The position numbers and the translations under genes were made by a program. DNA of 64,000 nt from Bacteroidales bacterium (GTDB taxonomy: Bacteria; Bacteroidota; Bacteroidia; Bacteroidales; Lentimicrobiaceae). The DNA lies in contig JADJEQ010000003.1 in NCBI GenBank assembly GCA_016709025.1, positions 350,020-414,019 of the forward strand. Direction: 5' to 3'. Below, in pieces: positions 1 through 9,800 of the stretch. Each line of letters opens with the position of its first letter. The first letter of the stretch is position 1. The notes beneath the pieces are model-generated. The model saw only the letters and a list, made by a program, of their open reading frames with translations. It did not search any database and was not told the DNA's origin.

Positions 1-2
1 TT

Positions 3-2738
3 CAACCGTTAAATCAACAATTTCAATGGCTGGATTTTGGTGAGATTAAGCCTGAAGGATGGATCAAAGAGCAGATGAAAAAGGATATGGCAGGATTTAT
101 CGGCCACCTTGATGATTTGGTGCCCGATCTGATGGATGACAAAATCTATGGCGAAGAAAGGCTGACCAGGGACATCAAAACCAAGAATGTTGGCAATATA
201 ACCGAAGGTTTTGATCCGCAATACCTCTGGTGGAACAGCGAAACCCAGTCGAACTGGCGCGATGGATACATCCGCAATGCGATACTGCTCAACGATTCAT
301 TGCATCTTGCAAAAGCAGGAGAATATATTGCGTACCTCCTTTCCACCCAGGATAAAGATGGCTATCTGGGAATCTACGCGCCTGATCTCCGGTACAACTT
401 TACCGATGAAAATGGGGAACTCTGGGCTAAGGTCACTGCGCTAAGGGGAGTAATGGCCTGGTATGAATACACCGGTAAGCCGGAAATTCTTGAAGCAATT
501 CAGCGTGCCGTGAAAGATGTTATGAAGCATTATCCGGCCGATGGCTCCTCCCCTTTCAAATCCACAAAACCGTTTGCGGGTGGATTGACCCATGGGCTCG
601 TATTTACCGATGTACTTGACCGGTTGTATCAGCTTACCGGAAATCAGGATTACCTCAACTATGCCTTATTCCTTTACCGGGATTTCTCCGAAAACATCCT
701 GGCCGAGGATGCGCAATTGAGTAAAATTCTCGATACTACCTACAGAAACAAGGAGCATGGAGTGCATACCTATGAACATTTAAGGCCACTGACTTTGGCG
801 TGGGTAGCTTCAGGTAATAAACAACTGGAAGCGGCACTTGATATTTATCTCGAAAGAATCCGTCAATGCACCACCCCTGCAGGTGGCCCGATCGGCGATG
901 AATGGGTGGCCGGCCGGCACGCACATGCCACTGAAACAGGTTATGAATACTGCTCCCTGCAGGAATTACTGGATGGATACACCAACCTGCTTCAAAAAAC
1001 CGGTGAAAACAGGTTTGGAGACCTGACTGAACGATTGTTCTTCAATGCAGCCCAGGGTGCCCGGCATCCTGATGAAAGCGCGATTGCTTATTGCAAAACA
1101 GACAACTCCTTCGCCATGACCGGAACCAAAAACGGAGAACCAGCCGGTAAAGAAACCCAGACCCGTTTCAAGTACTCTCCTGCCCATCAGGATGTGGCTG
1201 TTTGTTGTGTTCCCAATGCCGGCAGGATAACACCCTATTATATAAAATCAATGTGGCTGAAAGACAAAGAAGGAATTGTCTCTGCTTTACTGGGTCCCTG
1301 TAAAGTTCAGACTGAAATTAACGATGTGAAAGTTCATGTGTCTGAAGAAACAGATTATCCGTTCGGCAATTCAATTAGCTACAGGATTTCAGTTGAAAAA
1401 CCGGTTTCATTTGTATTAAAAATCAGGAAGCCGGATTGGGCGAAAAGTGTCAGGCTGAATTGCAGTTATAAAGAGATTGATGGTTTCATTGTTATTGCAA
1501 AAAAATGGAAAGGTGAAGAATCCATAAAGCTTGAGTTTATTGCAGAACCGGAGCTAAAACAAGACCGGAATAACGAGAATTACTTTACCTGTGGGGCCCT
1601 GGTGTTTGCTTTGCCGGTTAAAGACAGGGAAATTGTATCCAAAACCCACCCGGTTGAAGGATTCAGGGATCTGGAATACGAAGCGGTGAATCTGGTAAAA
1701 TACAGGCTCCCGGTCTCAGAAAAACCTGAAATCTCTCTGATAACCGACATAATTCCAGGAAGGCAATGGAATAGTTTTAAACTGAATACCAATCTTATAA
1801 ATGAAAATACCGGCATATCTGAAAATGTAACCCTGCTCCCATTGGGCGCAACCATTCTCCGGCAGGAAACCTTCAAATATGAAGTCCAGACTACTTCAGG
1901 AACCATAAAACGGTTTAGAAATTTTCCGTCAAATTATGTGGATGAACGGAATATTGATGTCTGGCTTCCGGATGGATATAATGAGGAAAAGAAATACGCG
2001 GTCCTTTATATGCACGACGGTCAAATGCTGTTCGACAATACTATCAACTGGAATAAACAGGAATGGGGAATGGATGAAACTGCAGGTAGATTAATCACTG
2101 AAAATAAAATTAAAGACTGCATAGTCGTCGGGATCTGGAATACGCCCAAACGTCATTCCGAATATTTTCCCCGGAAACCTTTTCAGTCGCTAAGTCAGGA
2201 ACAAAAAGACAAGGTGAACAAGGAACTTCAGGCCCTGGGTCGGACAACCGAAACCTTTCAACCGGTTTCAGACAACTATCTGAAATTCATCGTTGAAGAG
2301 CTTAAGCCATTTATTGATCGCACCTTTTCAACCCTGCCCGGCCGCGGGAATACCTTTATTTCCGGATCAAGCATGGGTGGATTGATTTCCATGTACGCCA
2401 TCTGTGAATATCCCGCTGTTTTCGGAGGAGCAGCCTGCCTGTCAACCCATTGGCCGGGAACTTTTACCATGGAAAATAATATGGTTCCTGATGCTTTTAT
2501 AAGTTACCTGGAAGCAAATTTACCCGATCCGGAAACGCATAAAATTTACTTCGACTACGGTGACCAAACCCTGGATGCCCTGTATCCGCCACTGCAAAAA
2601 AAAGCAGATGAAGTGATAATGGCCAAAGGATTTACGAAATCAAACTGGGAAACCCGCTTTTTCCCGGGTGAGGATCATAGCGAAACATCATGGGGCAGGC
2701 GATTGGATATACCTATGACTTTTTTGCTAAAAAAATAA
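3..2738 (+). CDS. GH127-like glycoside hydrolase fused to a C-terminal esterase (5' partial)
   Basis: The frame is open to the window edge. The residues before the first ATG (position 75) already match the family's opening (W-L-D-F-G-E-I-K-P-E-G-W), so the true start lies upstream. Counting from that ATG, residues 1-610 resemble GH127/DUF1680 beta-L-arabinofuranosidase-type enzymes. They keep a cysteine in E-Y-C-S-L-Q (about C293) and a CC pair (C377/C378) followed by V-P-N; in this family such cysteines bind zinc and supply the nucleophile. Residues about 630-887 form an alpha/beta hydrolase of the putative esterase (enterochelin-esterase-like) type, with G-S-S-M-G-G (nucleophile S766) and a late G-E-D-H-S-E histidine. 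The fusion suggests removal of both a sugar and an ester substituent from one glycan. The next gene starts 4 bp downstream. Substrate is inferred only from the family, and the two domains might act separately. Confidence 0.85.
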   Translation, partial: QPLNQQFQWLDFGEIKPEGWIKEQMKKDMAGFIGHLDDLVPDLMDDKIYGEERLTRDIKTKNVGNITEGFDPQYLWWNSETQSNWRDGYIRNAILLNDSLHLAKAGEYIAYLLSTQDKDGYLGIYAPDLRYNFTDENGELWAKVTALRGVMAWYEYTGKPEILEAIQRAVKDVMKHYPADGSSPFKSTKPFAGGLTHGLVFTDVLDRLYQLTGNQDYLNYALFLYRDFSENILAEDAQLSKILDTTYRNKEHGVHTYEHLRPLTLAWVASGNKQLEAALDIYLERIRQCTTPAGGPIGDEWVAGRHAHATETGYEYCSLQELLDGYTNLLQKTGENRFGDLTERLFFNAAQGARHPDESAIAYCKTDNSFAMTGTKNGEPAGKETQTRFKYSPAHQDVAVCCVPNAGRITPYYIKSMWLKDKEGIVSALLGPCKVQTEINDVKVHVSEETDYPFGNSISYRISVEKPVSFVLKIRKPDWAKSVRLNCSYKEIDGFIVIAKKWKGEESIKLEFIAEPELKQDRNNENYFTCGALVFALPVKDREIVSKTHPVEGFRDLEYEAVNLVKYRLPVSEKPEISLITDIIPGRQWNSFKLNTNLINENTGISENVTLLPLGATILRQETFKYEVQTTSGTIKRFRNFPSNYVDERNIDVWLPDGYNEEKKYAVLYMHDGQMLFDNTINWNKQEWGMDETAGRLITENKIKDCIVVGIWNTPKRHSEYFPRKPFQSLSQEQKDKVNKELQALGRTTETFQPVSDNYLKFIVEELKPFIDRTFSTLPGRGNTFISGSSMGGLISMYAICEYPAVFGGAACLSTHWPGTFTMENNMVPDAFISYLEANLPDPETHKIYFDYGDQTLDALYPPLQKKADEVIMAKGFTKSNWETRFFPGEDHSETSWGRRLDIPMTFLLKK

Positions 2739-2742
2739 TACG

Positions 2743-4923
2743 ATGTCCTCACCCAAATCAACAATTGCAGTTATAGTCTGTTTATTTTCAGGACTTGTTC
2801 TGCTACCGGCACAGAGCCCCTTTTCAGATTACACAATCTTTGTAAACACCTTTATTGGCACCGACGGTACAGGCCATACCTTCCCGGGTCCCTCCATGCC
2901 TTTTGGAATGGTTCAACCCGGACCGGACAACCGCGATCATGGCTGGAACTACACCAGCGGCTATCAATACCGCGATACTATAATTCAGGGCTTTTCGCAA
3001 ACCCGGTTTAGTGGTACCGGCATCAGCGAAATGGGAGATATTTTGCTACTTCCGTATGCCCAAACAAATCTTAATGAATTTCATAATCAATACTTTAAAG
3101 AGACTGAAACAGCAAACCCGGGATATTACACCGTTACAAAAAAGGATCGTGTAAAAGTTGAACTGACCTGTTCCGAACGGGTCGCTTTTCACCGCTATAC
3201 TTTCCCAACACAACAGGCAAGTGTACTGGCTGATTTTCAGCATGGGCTCTGTTTCCTTACCGACAGTCTAGTACTCGAAAGCAATGTAAAAACCGAAGAC
3301 ATGAAAACCATATCCGGTTATTGCCATACCAAAAACTGGGTGGAACGAAAGTACTTCTTCGTTGTCAAATTTGACAAGCCGTTTGTGAAATCAGAACAAC
3401 TTGTTAAAGGACCGAAAGAAAATGCCCCGAAATATATTTTATCATTTAACCTCGATGAAAGTAAGGTATTGCAGGTAAAAATTGCTTTATCTACCGTAGC
3501 AGTCGAAGGAGCAAAACTTAATATGAAAACTGAAATTCCGGGTTGGGAATTCGAACAGGTGAAGAAAAACGCACAGAAAGTATGGAACGAATATTTGGGC
3601 AGAATTGAAATAGAAGCTGAGCCCAAACAAAAAGAAATCTTCTATACTTCCCTGTATCACCTGTTATTGCAGCCATCAAATATTGCTGATGTTAATGGTA
3701 AATACCGTGGTGCAGATGATCAAATCGCACAGGCACCTAACAACGAATATTATTCCACGCTTTCCATCTGGGATGTTTACAGGGGCGCTTTCCCGCTGTT
3801 ACAAATTATCGCGCCTGAAAAAATCAACGGCATCATCAATACGATGCTCCTGCATCACAAAGCTGCCGGATTTCTGCCCATCTGGACAGCCTGGGGACAG
3901 GATAACTACTGCATGATCGGCAACCATGCCATCCCGATGATTCTTTCGGCTTCTAACAAAGGCTTCAATGGTTTTGATAAAAATGAAGCACTGAAAGCCA
4001 TGGTTGAAACTTCAACAATTAGCCACATTAACTCCGACTGGGAGCTTTACAACAAATATGGCTATTACCCCTTCGACAAACTTGATAATGAAGCTGTTTC
4101 CCGCACCCTCGAAAGCGGTTACGACGATTGGTGCGTAGCCGGAATGGCATCAAAACTGGGCGATAACTCCACGGCTGCAACCTTTTATAAAAGGGCTGCC
4201 TTTTATAAAAACCTGTTCGACCCTGAAACAAAATTGTTTCGCGGAAAGGATACCAAAGGCAACTGGCGGACGCCGTTTGATCCACTGGCAGCCACTTCGC
4301 CCATGAACAATCCGGGCGATTATACCGAAGCCAACGCCTGGCAGTATTTCTGGACTCCTGCACAGTATGATATCACCGGAATGAAGCAGCTTTTAGGCGG
4401 AACAGATGCCTTCACCAGACAACTCAACAATTTCTTCAGCATTGAGGCACAGAATCCGGATAAATTCCTCGGACAGGAAGCCATGATCGGGCAATATGCC
4501 CATGGCAACGAACCGGGTCATCATATTGTGTATTTGTATGCTTACTCAAACACACCTAAAACAGGTCAAAAATACATTCATCGGATTATCAATGAGTTTC
4601 ACAACAACACACCCGATGGAATGATCGGTAACGACGATTGCGGGCAAATGTCGGCCTGGTATATTTTATCATCACTTGGCTTTTACCCGGTTAACCCGGC
4701 AGGTAACGAATTTGTTTTTGGCGCTCCGCAATTGAAAAAAGCAACCATTCACTTATCGGGTGGAAAAGATTTTATTATAGACGCTAAAAATATTTCAAAA
4801 GAGCGTATTTATACTGAAAAGATATTTCTGGATGGTGAGCCGGTTGAAAATCCCTATATAACCTACGATCAAATAATGAACGGAGGAAACCTGAATTTTG
4901 AAATGACCAATGCCGGTGAATAA
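2743..4923 (+). CDS. GH92 family alpha-mannosidase, secreted
   Basis: A 726-residue GH92 exo-alpha-mannosidase. These enzymes release terminal mannose from N-glycans or mannans and need calcium. An N-terminal hydrophobic signal ending near L-P-A-Q-S points to export. The N-terminal beta-sandwich (V-N-T-F-I-G-T-D-G, residues about 35-260) is followed by the (alpha/alpha)6 barrel with W-D-V-Y-R, W-T-A-W-G-Q, G-N-E-P-G-H-H (E590) and G-N-D-D-C-G-Q-M-S-A-W (D631/D632). In characterised GH92 enzymes the last two motifs hold the catalytic acid and base. Length is normal for the family. It starts 4 bp after the GH127-esterase gene, so the two are probably one transcript. A divergent C-terminal paralogue fragment lies at 13953-14519. 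Confidence 0.95.
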   Translation: MSSPKSTIAVIVCLFSGLVLLPAQSPFSDYTIFVNTFIGTDGTGHTFPGPSMPFGMVQPGPDNRDHGWNYTSGYQYRDTIIQGFSQTRFSGTGISEMGDILLLPYAQTNLNEFHNQYFKETETANPGYYTVTKKDRVKVELTCSERVAFHRYTFPTQQASVLADFQHGLCFLTDSLVLESNVKTEDMKTISGYCHTKNWVERKYFFVVKFDKPFVKSEQLVKGPKENAPKYILSFNLDESKVLQVKIALSTVAVEGAKLNMKTEIPGWEFEQVKKNAQKVWNEYLGRIEIEAEPKQKEIFYTSLYHLLLQPSNIADVNGKYRGADDQIAQAPNNEYYSTLSIWDVYRGAFPLLQIIAPEKINGIINTMLLHHKAAGFLPIWTAWGQDNYCMIGNHAIPMILSASNKGFNGFDKNEALKAMVETSTISHINSDWELYNKYGYYPFDKLDNEAVSRTLESGYDDWCVAGMASKLGDNSTAATFYKRAAFYKNLFDPETKLFRGKDTKGNWRTPFDPLAATSPMNNPGDYTEANAWQYFWTPAQYDITGMKQLLGGTDAFTRQLNNFFSIEAQNPDKFLGQEAMIGQYAHGNEPGHHIVYLYAYSNTPKTGQKYIHRIINEFHNNTPDGMIGNDDCGQMSAWYILSSLGFYPVNPAGNEFVFGAPQLKKATIHLSGGKDFIIDAKNISKERIYTEKIFLDGEPVENPYITYDQIMNGGNLNFEMTNAGE

Positions 4924-4976
4924 TCAGGAAGGTGATACGATTAGATTGAAATAGTGCACTATAACAAACATTTAAA

Positions 4977-5343
4977 AGGCTTGCTAAAAAACTCCGTTAG
5001 GAGTTCCCCGTAAATAACCCCCGGTGAAGTGAAACGAAACCGGGGGTAAATGAATCGCTTTATAAACCAACCCTGTAGGGGTTGCCAATTGTAAGTTGTT
5101 GTCGGGGAACCCACTCCGGGGTTCTGTTGTATTTCGATTTTAACACCCCCAATTCCATTGGGGTTTCCGAATTCCCGGAATGTACCATATTTACAGGAAA
5201 TCCCTACGGGATTCTATTTTGTCAACTTTATGAAGGTGAAGGGAAAAGTGATAAAGTTTCACAAATACCTTGCACAAAGATTTTGAATTTTCATTGTAAG
5301 ATTCTGATATTGTACTTATTGTCAGTTTTTCAGCAGGCCCTAA
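4977..5343. repeat. Hairpin-rich MITE-like repeat, copy 1
   Basis: About 367 bp, nearly the same as copy 2 at 35664-36015. It holds a series of small palindromes: AACTCC-GTTA-GGAGTT, ACCCCCGGT...ACCGGGGGT (9-bp arms), CAACCC-TGTAG-GGGTTG, GAACCC...GGGTTC, CCCCAAT-TCC-ATTGGGG and AATCCC-TAC-GGGATT. The right end, GTTTTTCAGCAGGCCCTAA, is the reverse complement of the left end of copy 2. The left end of this copy (AGGCTTGCTAAAAAACT) has diverged. It carries about 20 bp (near 5166-5185) that copy 2 lacks. Short ORFs across it are by-products. It looks like a non-autonomous element; no transposase lies nearby. Confidence 0.8.
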
Positions 5344-5730
5344 ATAATGGGCTTCATTGTAAAGCCAGAACCTGGTGAAAAAATACTTGTTAAATATTCG
5401 GTCAACTGGTTCTCTTGTCAATTTGTTGTCAAAGTGAAACGGATTAAAGCATAAACGATTAAAAACCATGCATTTGAAATTTTAGTATGCGGCATTTTAA
5501 TGCATATAAAGTCTCAAGTCGTGAACCCCAGTGGCTAAATGGTACCAATCACTTAATGATTTTGGTGAAAGCAGACTTTTTCGGTAATCCTTGCTTACTG
5601 AACAAACTATAACAACAGCCTCATTTACAATCATATATATTTATTCAACAATACTTGGAGAGAAAAATAATGTTTAAGCCAATTACTTTATTAAGAACTG
5701 TGCATTCATTAATATAAGGCTGTTAAAAAT
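5344..5730. other. Gene-free stretch upstream of the GH130-receiver gene
   Basis: AT-rich, non-coding. It presumably holds the promoter of the gene at 5731. I see no TAnnTTTG box with correct spacing, no terminator hairpin and no decayed reading frame that I can recognise. Confidence 0.4.
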
Positions 5731-7596
5731 ATGAGCACAAGCATAAATCGCAAGTCAGTCCGCTTTTACAGTGACCCTAAACGGGTAATTGTCAGATTCT
5801 TCTTTCCCGGCCCGGAAAGCCGCGTCCAGTCTATTATTCAGAAAGTAGGCTCAATGCCCGAAGAGGCTGCGAGAATGAGCCTGAATCAAACGCTGAGGGA
5901 TTTCTCCAACCGGCAAAGAAATATTTCCCGCATTTTCCAGAAACACTTCGAAAGGGTAACAGAAATCCTCAATGGCAGTGCCGGTGACATGGTAAATCTG
6001 AGCCATCATAAACAATTGTTGATTGGTGCCTATTTTACATCGGAATACTCGATTGAGTCGGCTGCTTTTTTTAATCCATCCATGGTAGAAGACCCTGACC
6101 AGACTGGACTGACAGTGGGGCAGAAACGGGTTATCATCAGCTTCAGGGCTACCGGCGAAGGCCATATATCATCCATTGTTTTCAGAGGCGGGATTTTAAA
6201 TGCCAACAACGATCTTCAACTCATCCCAACCGGAAGGTTGATTGATGAAGCAGAAGCCATCAAGAATTATATTTACCATAAAGAAGAGTTTTGCAAAAAG
6301 CTCTCTGAAATGCACGCCGACGATCCTGTGGTTAAACATACCATGGATAAGCTGAGGCCTGAATTTGACTACAACCAGTTGCTGCATGCCATCGATGAAA
6401 CCAAAAGAGAGCTGAGCCTGAATGAAGAACAACGAAAAAATCTTCAGACGATAAGCTGGCTGGGCGACTCACATTATGAAATCTCCTTTTCACTTGATAC
6501 CGGAATATCCGACAGGGTTATTTTCCCCATCGCCGCAGCCGAAAGCAACGGCATAGAAGATGCCCGGTTTGTAAAATTTACAGACGATGACGGCAGGGTC
6601 CGCTATTATGCTACCTATACTGCCTACAATGGGTTCTCAATTATGCCCAAACTGATTGAGACAAAAGACTTTTATAACTTTAAAATCATGCCTATCCATG
6701 GCGAAAATGCCCAGAATAAGGGTATGGCACTCTTCCCGAGAAAAATCAAGGGGAAATATGCCATGTTGGCCAGGATCGATGGTATTAACAATTACATACT
6801 GTTTTCCAATAACATCAACCGCTGGGATGAAACCCACCTGTTGCAGTCACCCAAATTTCCATGGGAGTTTATTCAGGTAGGCAATTGCGGGTCTCCGATA
6901 GAAACAGAACATGGCTGGCTGGTAATAACGCATGGTGTGGGAACAATGAGAAAATATGTCATCAGCGCCATGCTGCTTGACCTTGACGACCCGACAAAAG
7001 TTATTGGACAGCTTACTGAACCGATTATTTCACCCAATGAGGAAGAACGCGAAGGGTATGTCCCAAACGTGGTTTATTCATGCGGATCCATTTTAAACAA
7101 TGGCGAGCTGGTGATACCCTATGCCATGTCCGATACAGCTTCTACCTATGCAACTGTTCCGCTCGATGAACTGCTGGCCAGTTTGATGCCATCCTGGAAA
7201 GGACGGAAAAATTTGAATGATCAGCATTGCAAAGGTAGGGTCCTTGTTGTTGAAGATGAGGTAATTAACCAGAAAGTAATTTCTGAATTTCTCAAAGCCG
7301 ATGGTTATGATGTAGAGATCGCCCCTGATGGTATCATCGCCCTGATGCAGATTGCAAAAGGGAGTTTCGATGTAATCCTTTCGGACATTTCCATGCCTAA
7401 TTTCGATGGTTATCAGATGCTTGAGTACATAAAAGAAAACAACATTGATATACCGGTAATCTTTCTTTCCGGTCATTCAAGCGCAGACGATGAAGCCAAA
7501 GGCCTGAGGCTCGGAGCCGCCGATTATATCAGAAAGCCTGTTGACAAAAACCTGTTGTTGGCCAGACTCACAAAACTATTAAAGGTAAAAGTCTGA
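5731..7596 (+). CDS. GH130-like glycoside phosphorylase fused to a response-regulator receiver domain
   Basis: 621 residues. Residues about 1-240 form an N-terminal extension seen in large GH130-type proteins. Residues about 250-485 resemble a five-bladed propeller of GH130 mannoside phosphorylases/hydrolases: S-N-G-I-E-D-A-R (E276-D277-A278-R279, the counterpart of the usual E-D-P-R), N-K-G-M-A-L-F-P and G-N-C-G-S-P. Residues 503-621 are a complete receiver domain: V-L-V-V-E-D-E (E508-D509), phospho-acceptor D552 in L-S-D-I-S-M-P, a serine in F-L-S-G-H, and the R-K-P lysine near the end. GH130 enzymes act on beta-mannosides in the cytoplasm and no signal peptide is visible. The fusion implies that phosphorylation controls the enzyme or its partners; this is inference. 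The gene converges on a GT4 gene 2 bp away. Confidence 0.88.
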   Translation: MSTSINRKSVRFYSDPKRVIVRFFFPGPESRVQSIIQKVGSMPEEAARMSLNQTLRDFSNRQRNISRIFQKHFERVTEILNGSAGDMVNLSHHKQLLIGAYFTSEYSIESAAFFNPSMVEDPDQTGLTVGQKRVIISFRATGEGHISSIVFRGGILNANNDLQLIPTGRLIDEAEAIKNYIYHKEEFCKKLSEMHADDPVVKHTMDKLRPEFDYNQLLHAIDETKRELSLNEEQRKNLQTISWLGDSHYEISFSLDTGISDRVIFPIAAAESNGIEDARFVKFTDDDGRVRYYATYTAYNGFSIMPKLIETKDFYNFKIMPIHGENAQNKGMALFPRKIKGKYAMLARIDGINNYILFSNNINRWDETHLLQSPKFPWEFIQVGNCGSPIETEHGWLVITHGVGTMRKYVISAMLLDLDDPTKVIGQLTEPIISPNEEEREGYVPNVVYSCGSILNNGELVIPYAMSDTASTYATVPLDELLASLMPSWKGRKNLNDQHCKGRVLVVEDEVINQKVISEFLKADGYDVEIAPDGIIALMQIAKGSFDVILSDISMPNFDGYQMLEYIKENNIDIPVIFLSGHSSADDEAKGLRLGAADYIRKPVDKNLLLARLTKLLKVKV

Positions 7597-7598
7597 TA

Positions 7599-9800
7599 CT
7601 ACTCAAGAAAGGGTTTAACAATCAATTGCGACAATAGCCAGGCAATGGTGCTTTCTGCACCCTGGTTTCTGTTGATACAGCCCTGTTCCATGCCATCGTT
7701 GCATCCTTTTGACTCCCTGTCAAAAACACTGATATCCAGGTCGTTGTCTCCAATAAACCAACGATAACAGCTAAGCAGCTTCGTTATGTGAGCCTCATTC
7801 CCAGTCGCAAGCAACGCACTTTTATACATGATGATCATAGCCGTTGCATCTATAGGTTGCTGTGCAAAAAGCTCATAATCGGTATCAAACCGTAACCATT
7901 TTTTATTACCCAGAAGGGAAAGCCATTCGTGTCTGAAACATTTGCTTTCCAGAAAAATCCTGCTTGTTTCCGCAACCTGAAGGTATTCCTCTTTGCCTGT
8001 TGCTGAAAATGCAAGATAAAGTGAAGCGGGGATAAGGCCGTTATCGTAAGAAAGTGAATCCTCACACCAATACCAGTTTTCCCGTTTATGTTGATCAAAG
8101 CGATGGCATAGTGTCTGCGCAATCTGATCCATCAGAAAAAGAAACCTTTCCTGATCCGGGAATCTCTTACTATAATGGTAAATCCCAAAAATGCAATTGG
8201 CGTAACCTCTGGCATAGTTCAATTTATCGAGAGCCATCATCATTGTATGAAAGGTATCCATAGCCGTTTGGAAAAGGGCATCATTCGGTGCATACCGTAT
8301 CAGATAACCCAGGGCCCAGATCGACCTTCCATATGCATCATCGGATTGATCGTTCTCTAACTGCTGCCGTTCGAAGGTCAGAAAGTTCTTAACCCGGCCA
8401 TCTTTCTGAACCATCAGTCGTAAGAAAGCGAAATATGTTGTAAGAAGCTTCAGATATATTTCCAGTGGCTCCCTTTTATACGCTTTGATAACAAGAAGCA
8501 TAGCCCTTGCATTATCATCAAGACAATAACCATTCCTGTAACTGGGTAACAAACCATCGGCGTGCTGGAAGATCCCGGTCTCGTCAGTTAATCTCAGCAA
8601 ATGAGCAATGTCAAAAACAGGTTCCGGCTGCCTGTTTACTGAACCATCCATAGGATTTTCGATGGCATTGTTGAAAACATCCAGGTAAGCCTTTCCGATT
8701 TGCGGCCATGTGATGGTTTTCCCATAATCAAAGGCTTTTTGCTGTCTTAATGCCAATGTTTCAGGATCATCAAGCGCCTTATTTACCAGGGAAGCCAGTT
8801 GGTTGTGGTTGCCAAAATCAAATAACCAGCCGCGCTCTTCGTCCAATAATGTTACTGCATGCCAGTAGGGTGTCGAAAACACCGCGCATCCGCCACTGAC
8901 AGCATAACATAGTGTACCGCTGGTAATTTGTGCCTTGTTTAAGTAAGGGGTCACATAAAGATCGGCTGCTTTTAGCAAGGACATCAACTCAAGTTCACTC
9001 ACATATTGATTGATAAAAACAACATGATTGTCCAGATTATACTGCTTTACAAGGCTTTTCAGATAATCCCTGTATTCTTCGCCGGAATGGCGCAACACAT
9101 GTGGATGTGTCTTTCCTAAAATAACATACAATACATCCGGGTGAAGCGCTACTACAGATGGCAATGCTCTTAATACTGTTTCTATGCCCTTGCTTCTTCC
9201 GATCAGTCCGAAGGTCATCATTATTTTTCTGCCCTCCCAATTAGCCGGAGCTGGCAGTAACTTGTCTGCATTTGCTTCAAAATCGGGAACCCCATGTTCA
9301 ATCAGGGCAATTTTCTCGATCGCAACATGAAATTTTTTAACCAGAAAATCAATGGCAATCCTGTTCATAATAATTACCCGGGAAGCATACAATGCAATGC
9401 GCCTCAACACTTCAGCCTGGTGAAAGCTGGGCTTTTCAAGTACAGTGTGAAAAGTACAGACAATCGGGATTTTCACCCTTCGAAGTAAAGCAAGCAAATG
9501 CAAACCACTTTCTCCTCCAAAAATTCCATACTCATGTTGTAGGAGCAATAAATCTGAACCGGAAGTATTTATGTATTCAGCCATTTTTGCATAGGCTTCA
9601 ACATCCTGATCAGGAATGGTTTTTTTGACTATTTCCGGGTAAGGATAAGAGTCGATGGTATCATCCATTGCTATTACCTCAATCTCAACTTCCTGAAATT
9701 GAATCTGCGCAGCATGAAGAATCGCTTTGACAAGATTTTCAGTAAAAGTGGCAATACCACATTGACGTGGAAGATAATTTCCCAAACAAATTATTTTCAT
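7599..9800 (-). CDS. GT4 glycosyltransferase with C-terminal alpha/alpha-barrel-like domain
   Basis: 733 residues. Residues 1-390 are a GT-B glycosyltransferase of family GT4: an N-terminal R-Q-C-G-I-A-T-F-T loop, L-Q-H-E-Y-G-I-F-G-G-E, F-G-L-I-G-R-S-K-G-I-E and a donor-binding stretch around S-G-T-L-C-Y-A-V-S-G-G. Residues about 400-733 are helical, with D-D-N-A-R-A and D-D-A-Y-G-R-S-I-W-A-L-G repeats, resembling the (alpha/alpha)6 regions found in glycan-active enzymes. Proteins of this build often sit beside GH130 genes. No signal peptide is present, so it is probably cytoplasmic or membrane-associated. It converges on the GH130-receiver gene with 2 bp between stop codons and no terminator hairpin. 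The pair probably makes and recycles a mannose-containing glycan; donor and product cannot be read from sequence. Confidence 0.88.
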   Translation of the reverse strand: MKIICLGNYLPRQCGIATFTENLVKAILHAAQIQFQEVEIEVIAMDDTIDSYPYPEIVKKTIPDQDVEAYAKMAEYINTSGSDLLLLQHEYGIFGGESGLHLLALLRRVKIPIVCTFHTVLEKPSFHQAEVLRRIALYASRVIIMNRIAIDFLVKKFHVAIEKIALIEHGVPDFEANADKLLPAPANWEGRKIMMTFGLIGRSKGIETVLRALPSVVALHPDVLYVILGKTHPHVLRHSGEEYRDYLKSLVKQYNLDNHVVFINQYVSELELMSLLKAADLYVTPYLNKAQITSGTLCYAVSGGCAVFSTPYWHAVTLLDEERGWLFDFGNHNQLASLVNKALDDPETLALRQQKAFDYGKTITWPQIGKAYLDVFNNAIENPMDGSVNRQPEPVFDIAHLLRLTDETGIFQHADGLLPSYRNGYCLDDNARAMLLVIKAYKREPLEIYLKLLTTYFAFLRLMVQKDGRVKNFLTFERQQLENDQSDDAYGRSIWALGYLIRYAPNDALFQTAMDTFHTMMMALDKLNYARGYANCIFGIYHYSKRFPDQERFLFLMDQIAQTLCHRFDQHKRENWYWCEDSLSYDNGLIPASLYLAFSATGKEEYLQVAETSRIFLESKCFRHEWLSLLGNKKWLRFDTDYELFAQQPIDATAMIIMYKSALLATGNEAHITKLLSCYRWFIGDNDLDISVFDRESKGCNDGMEQGCINRNQGAESTIAWLLSQLIVKPFLE

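Noticed and set aside
5082..5378. Reading frames inside the hairpin-rich repeat
   Set aside because: They arise from palindromic repeat DNA, and copy 2 does not preserve the same frame or length.
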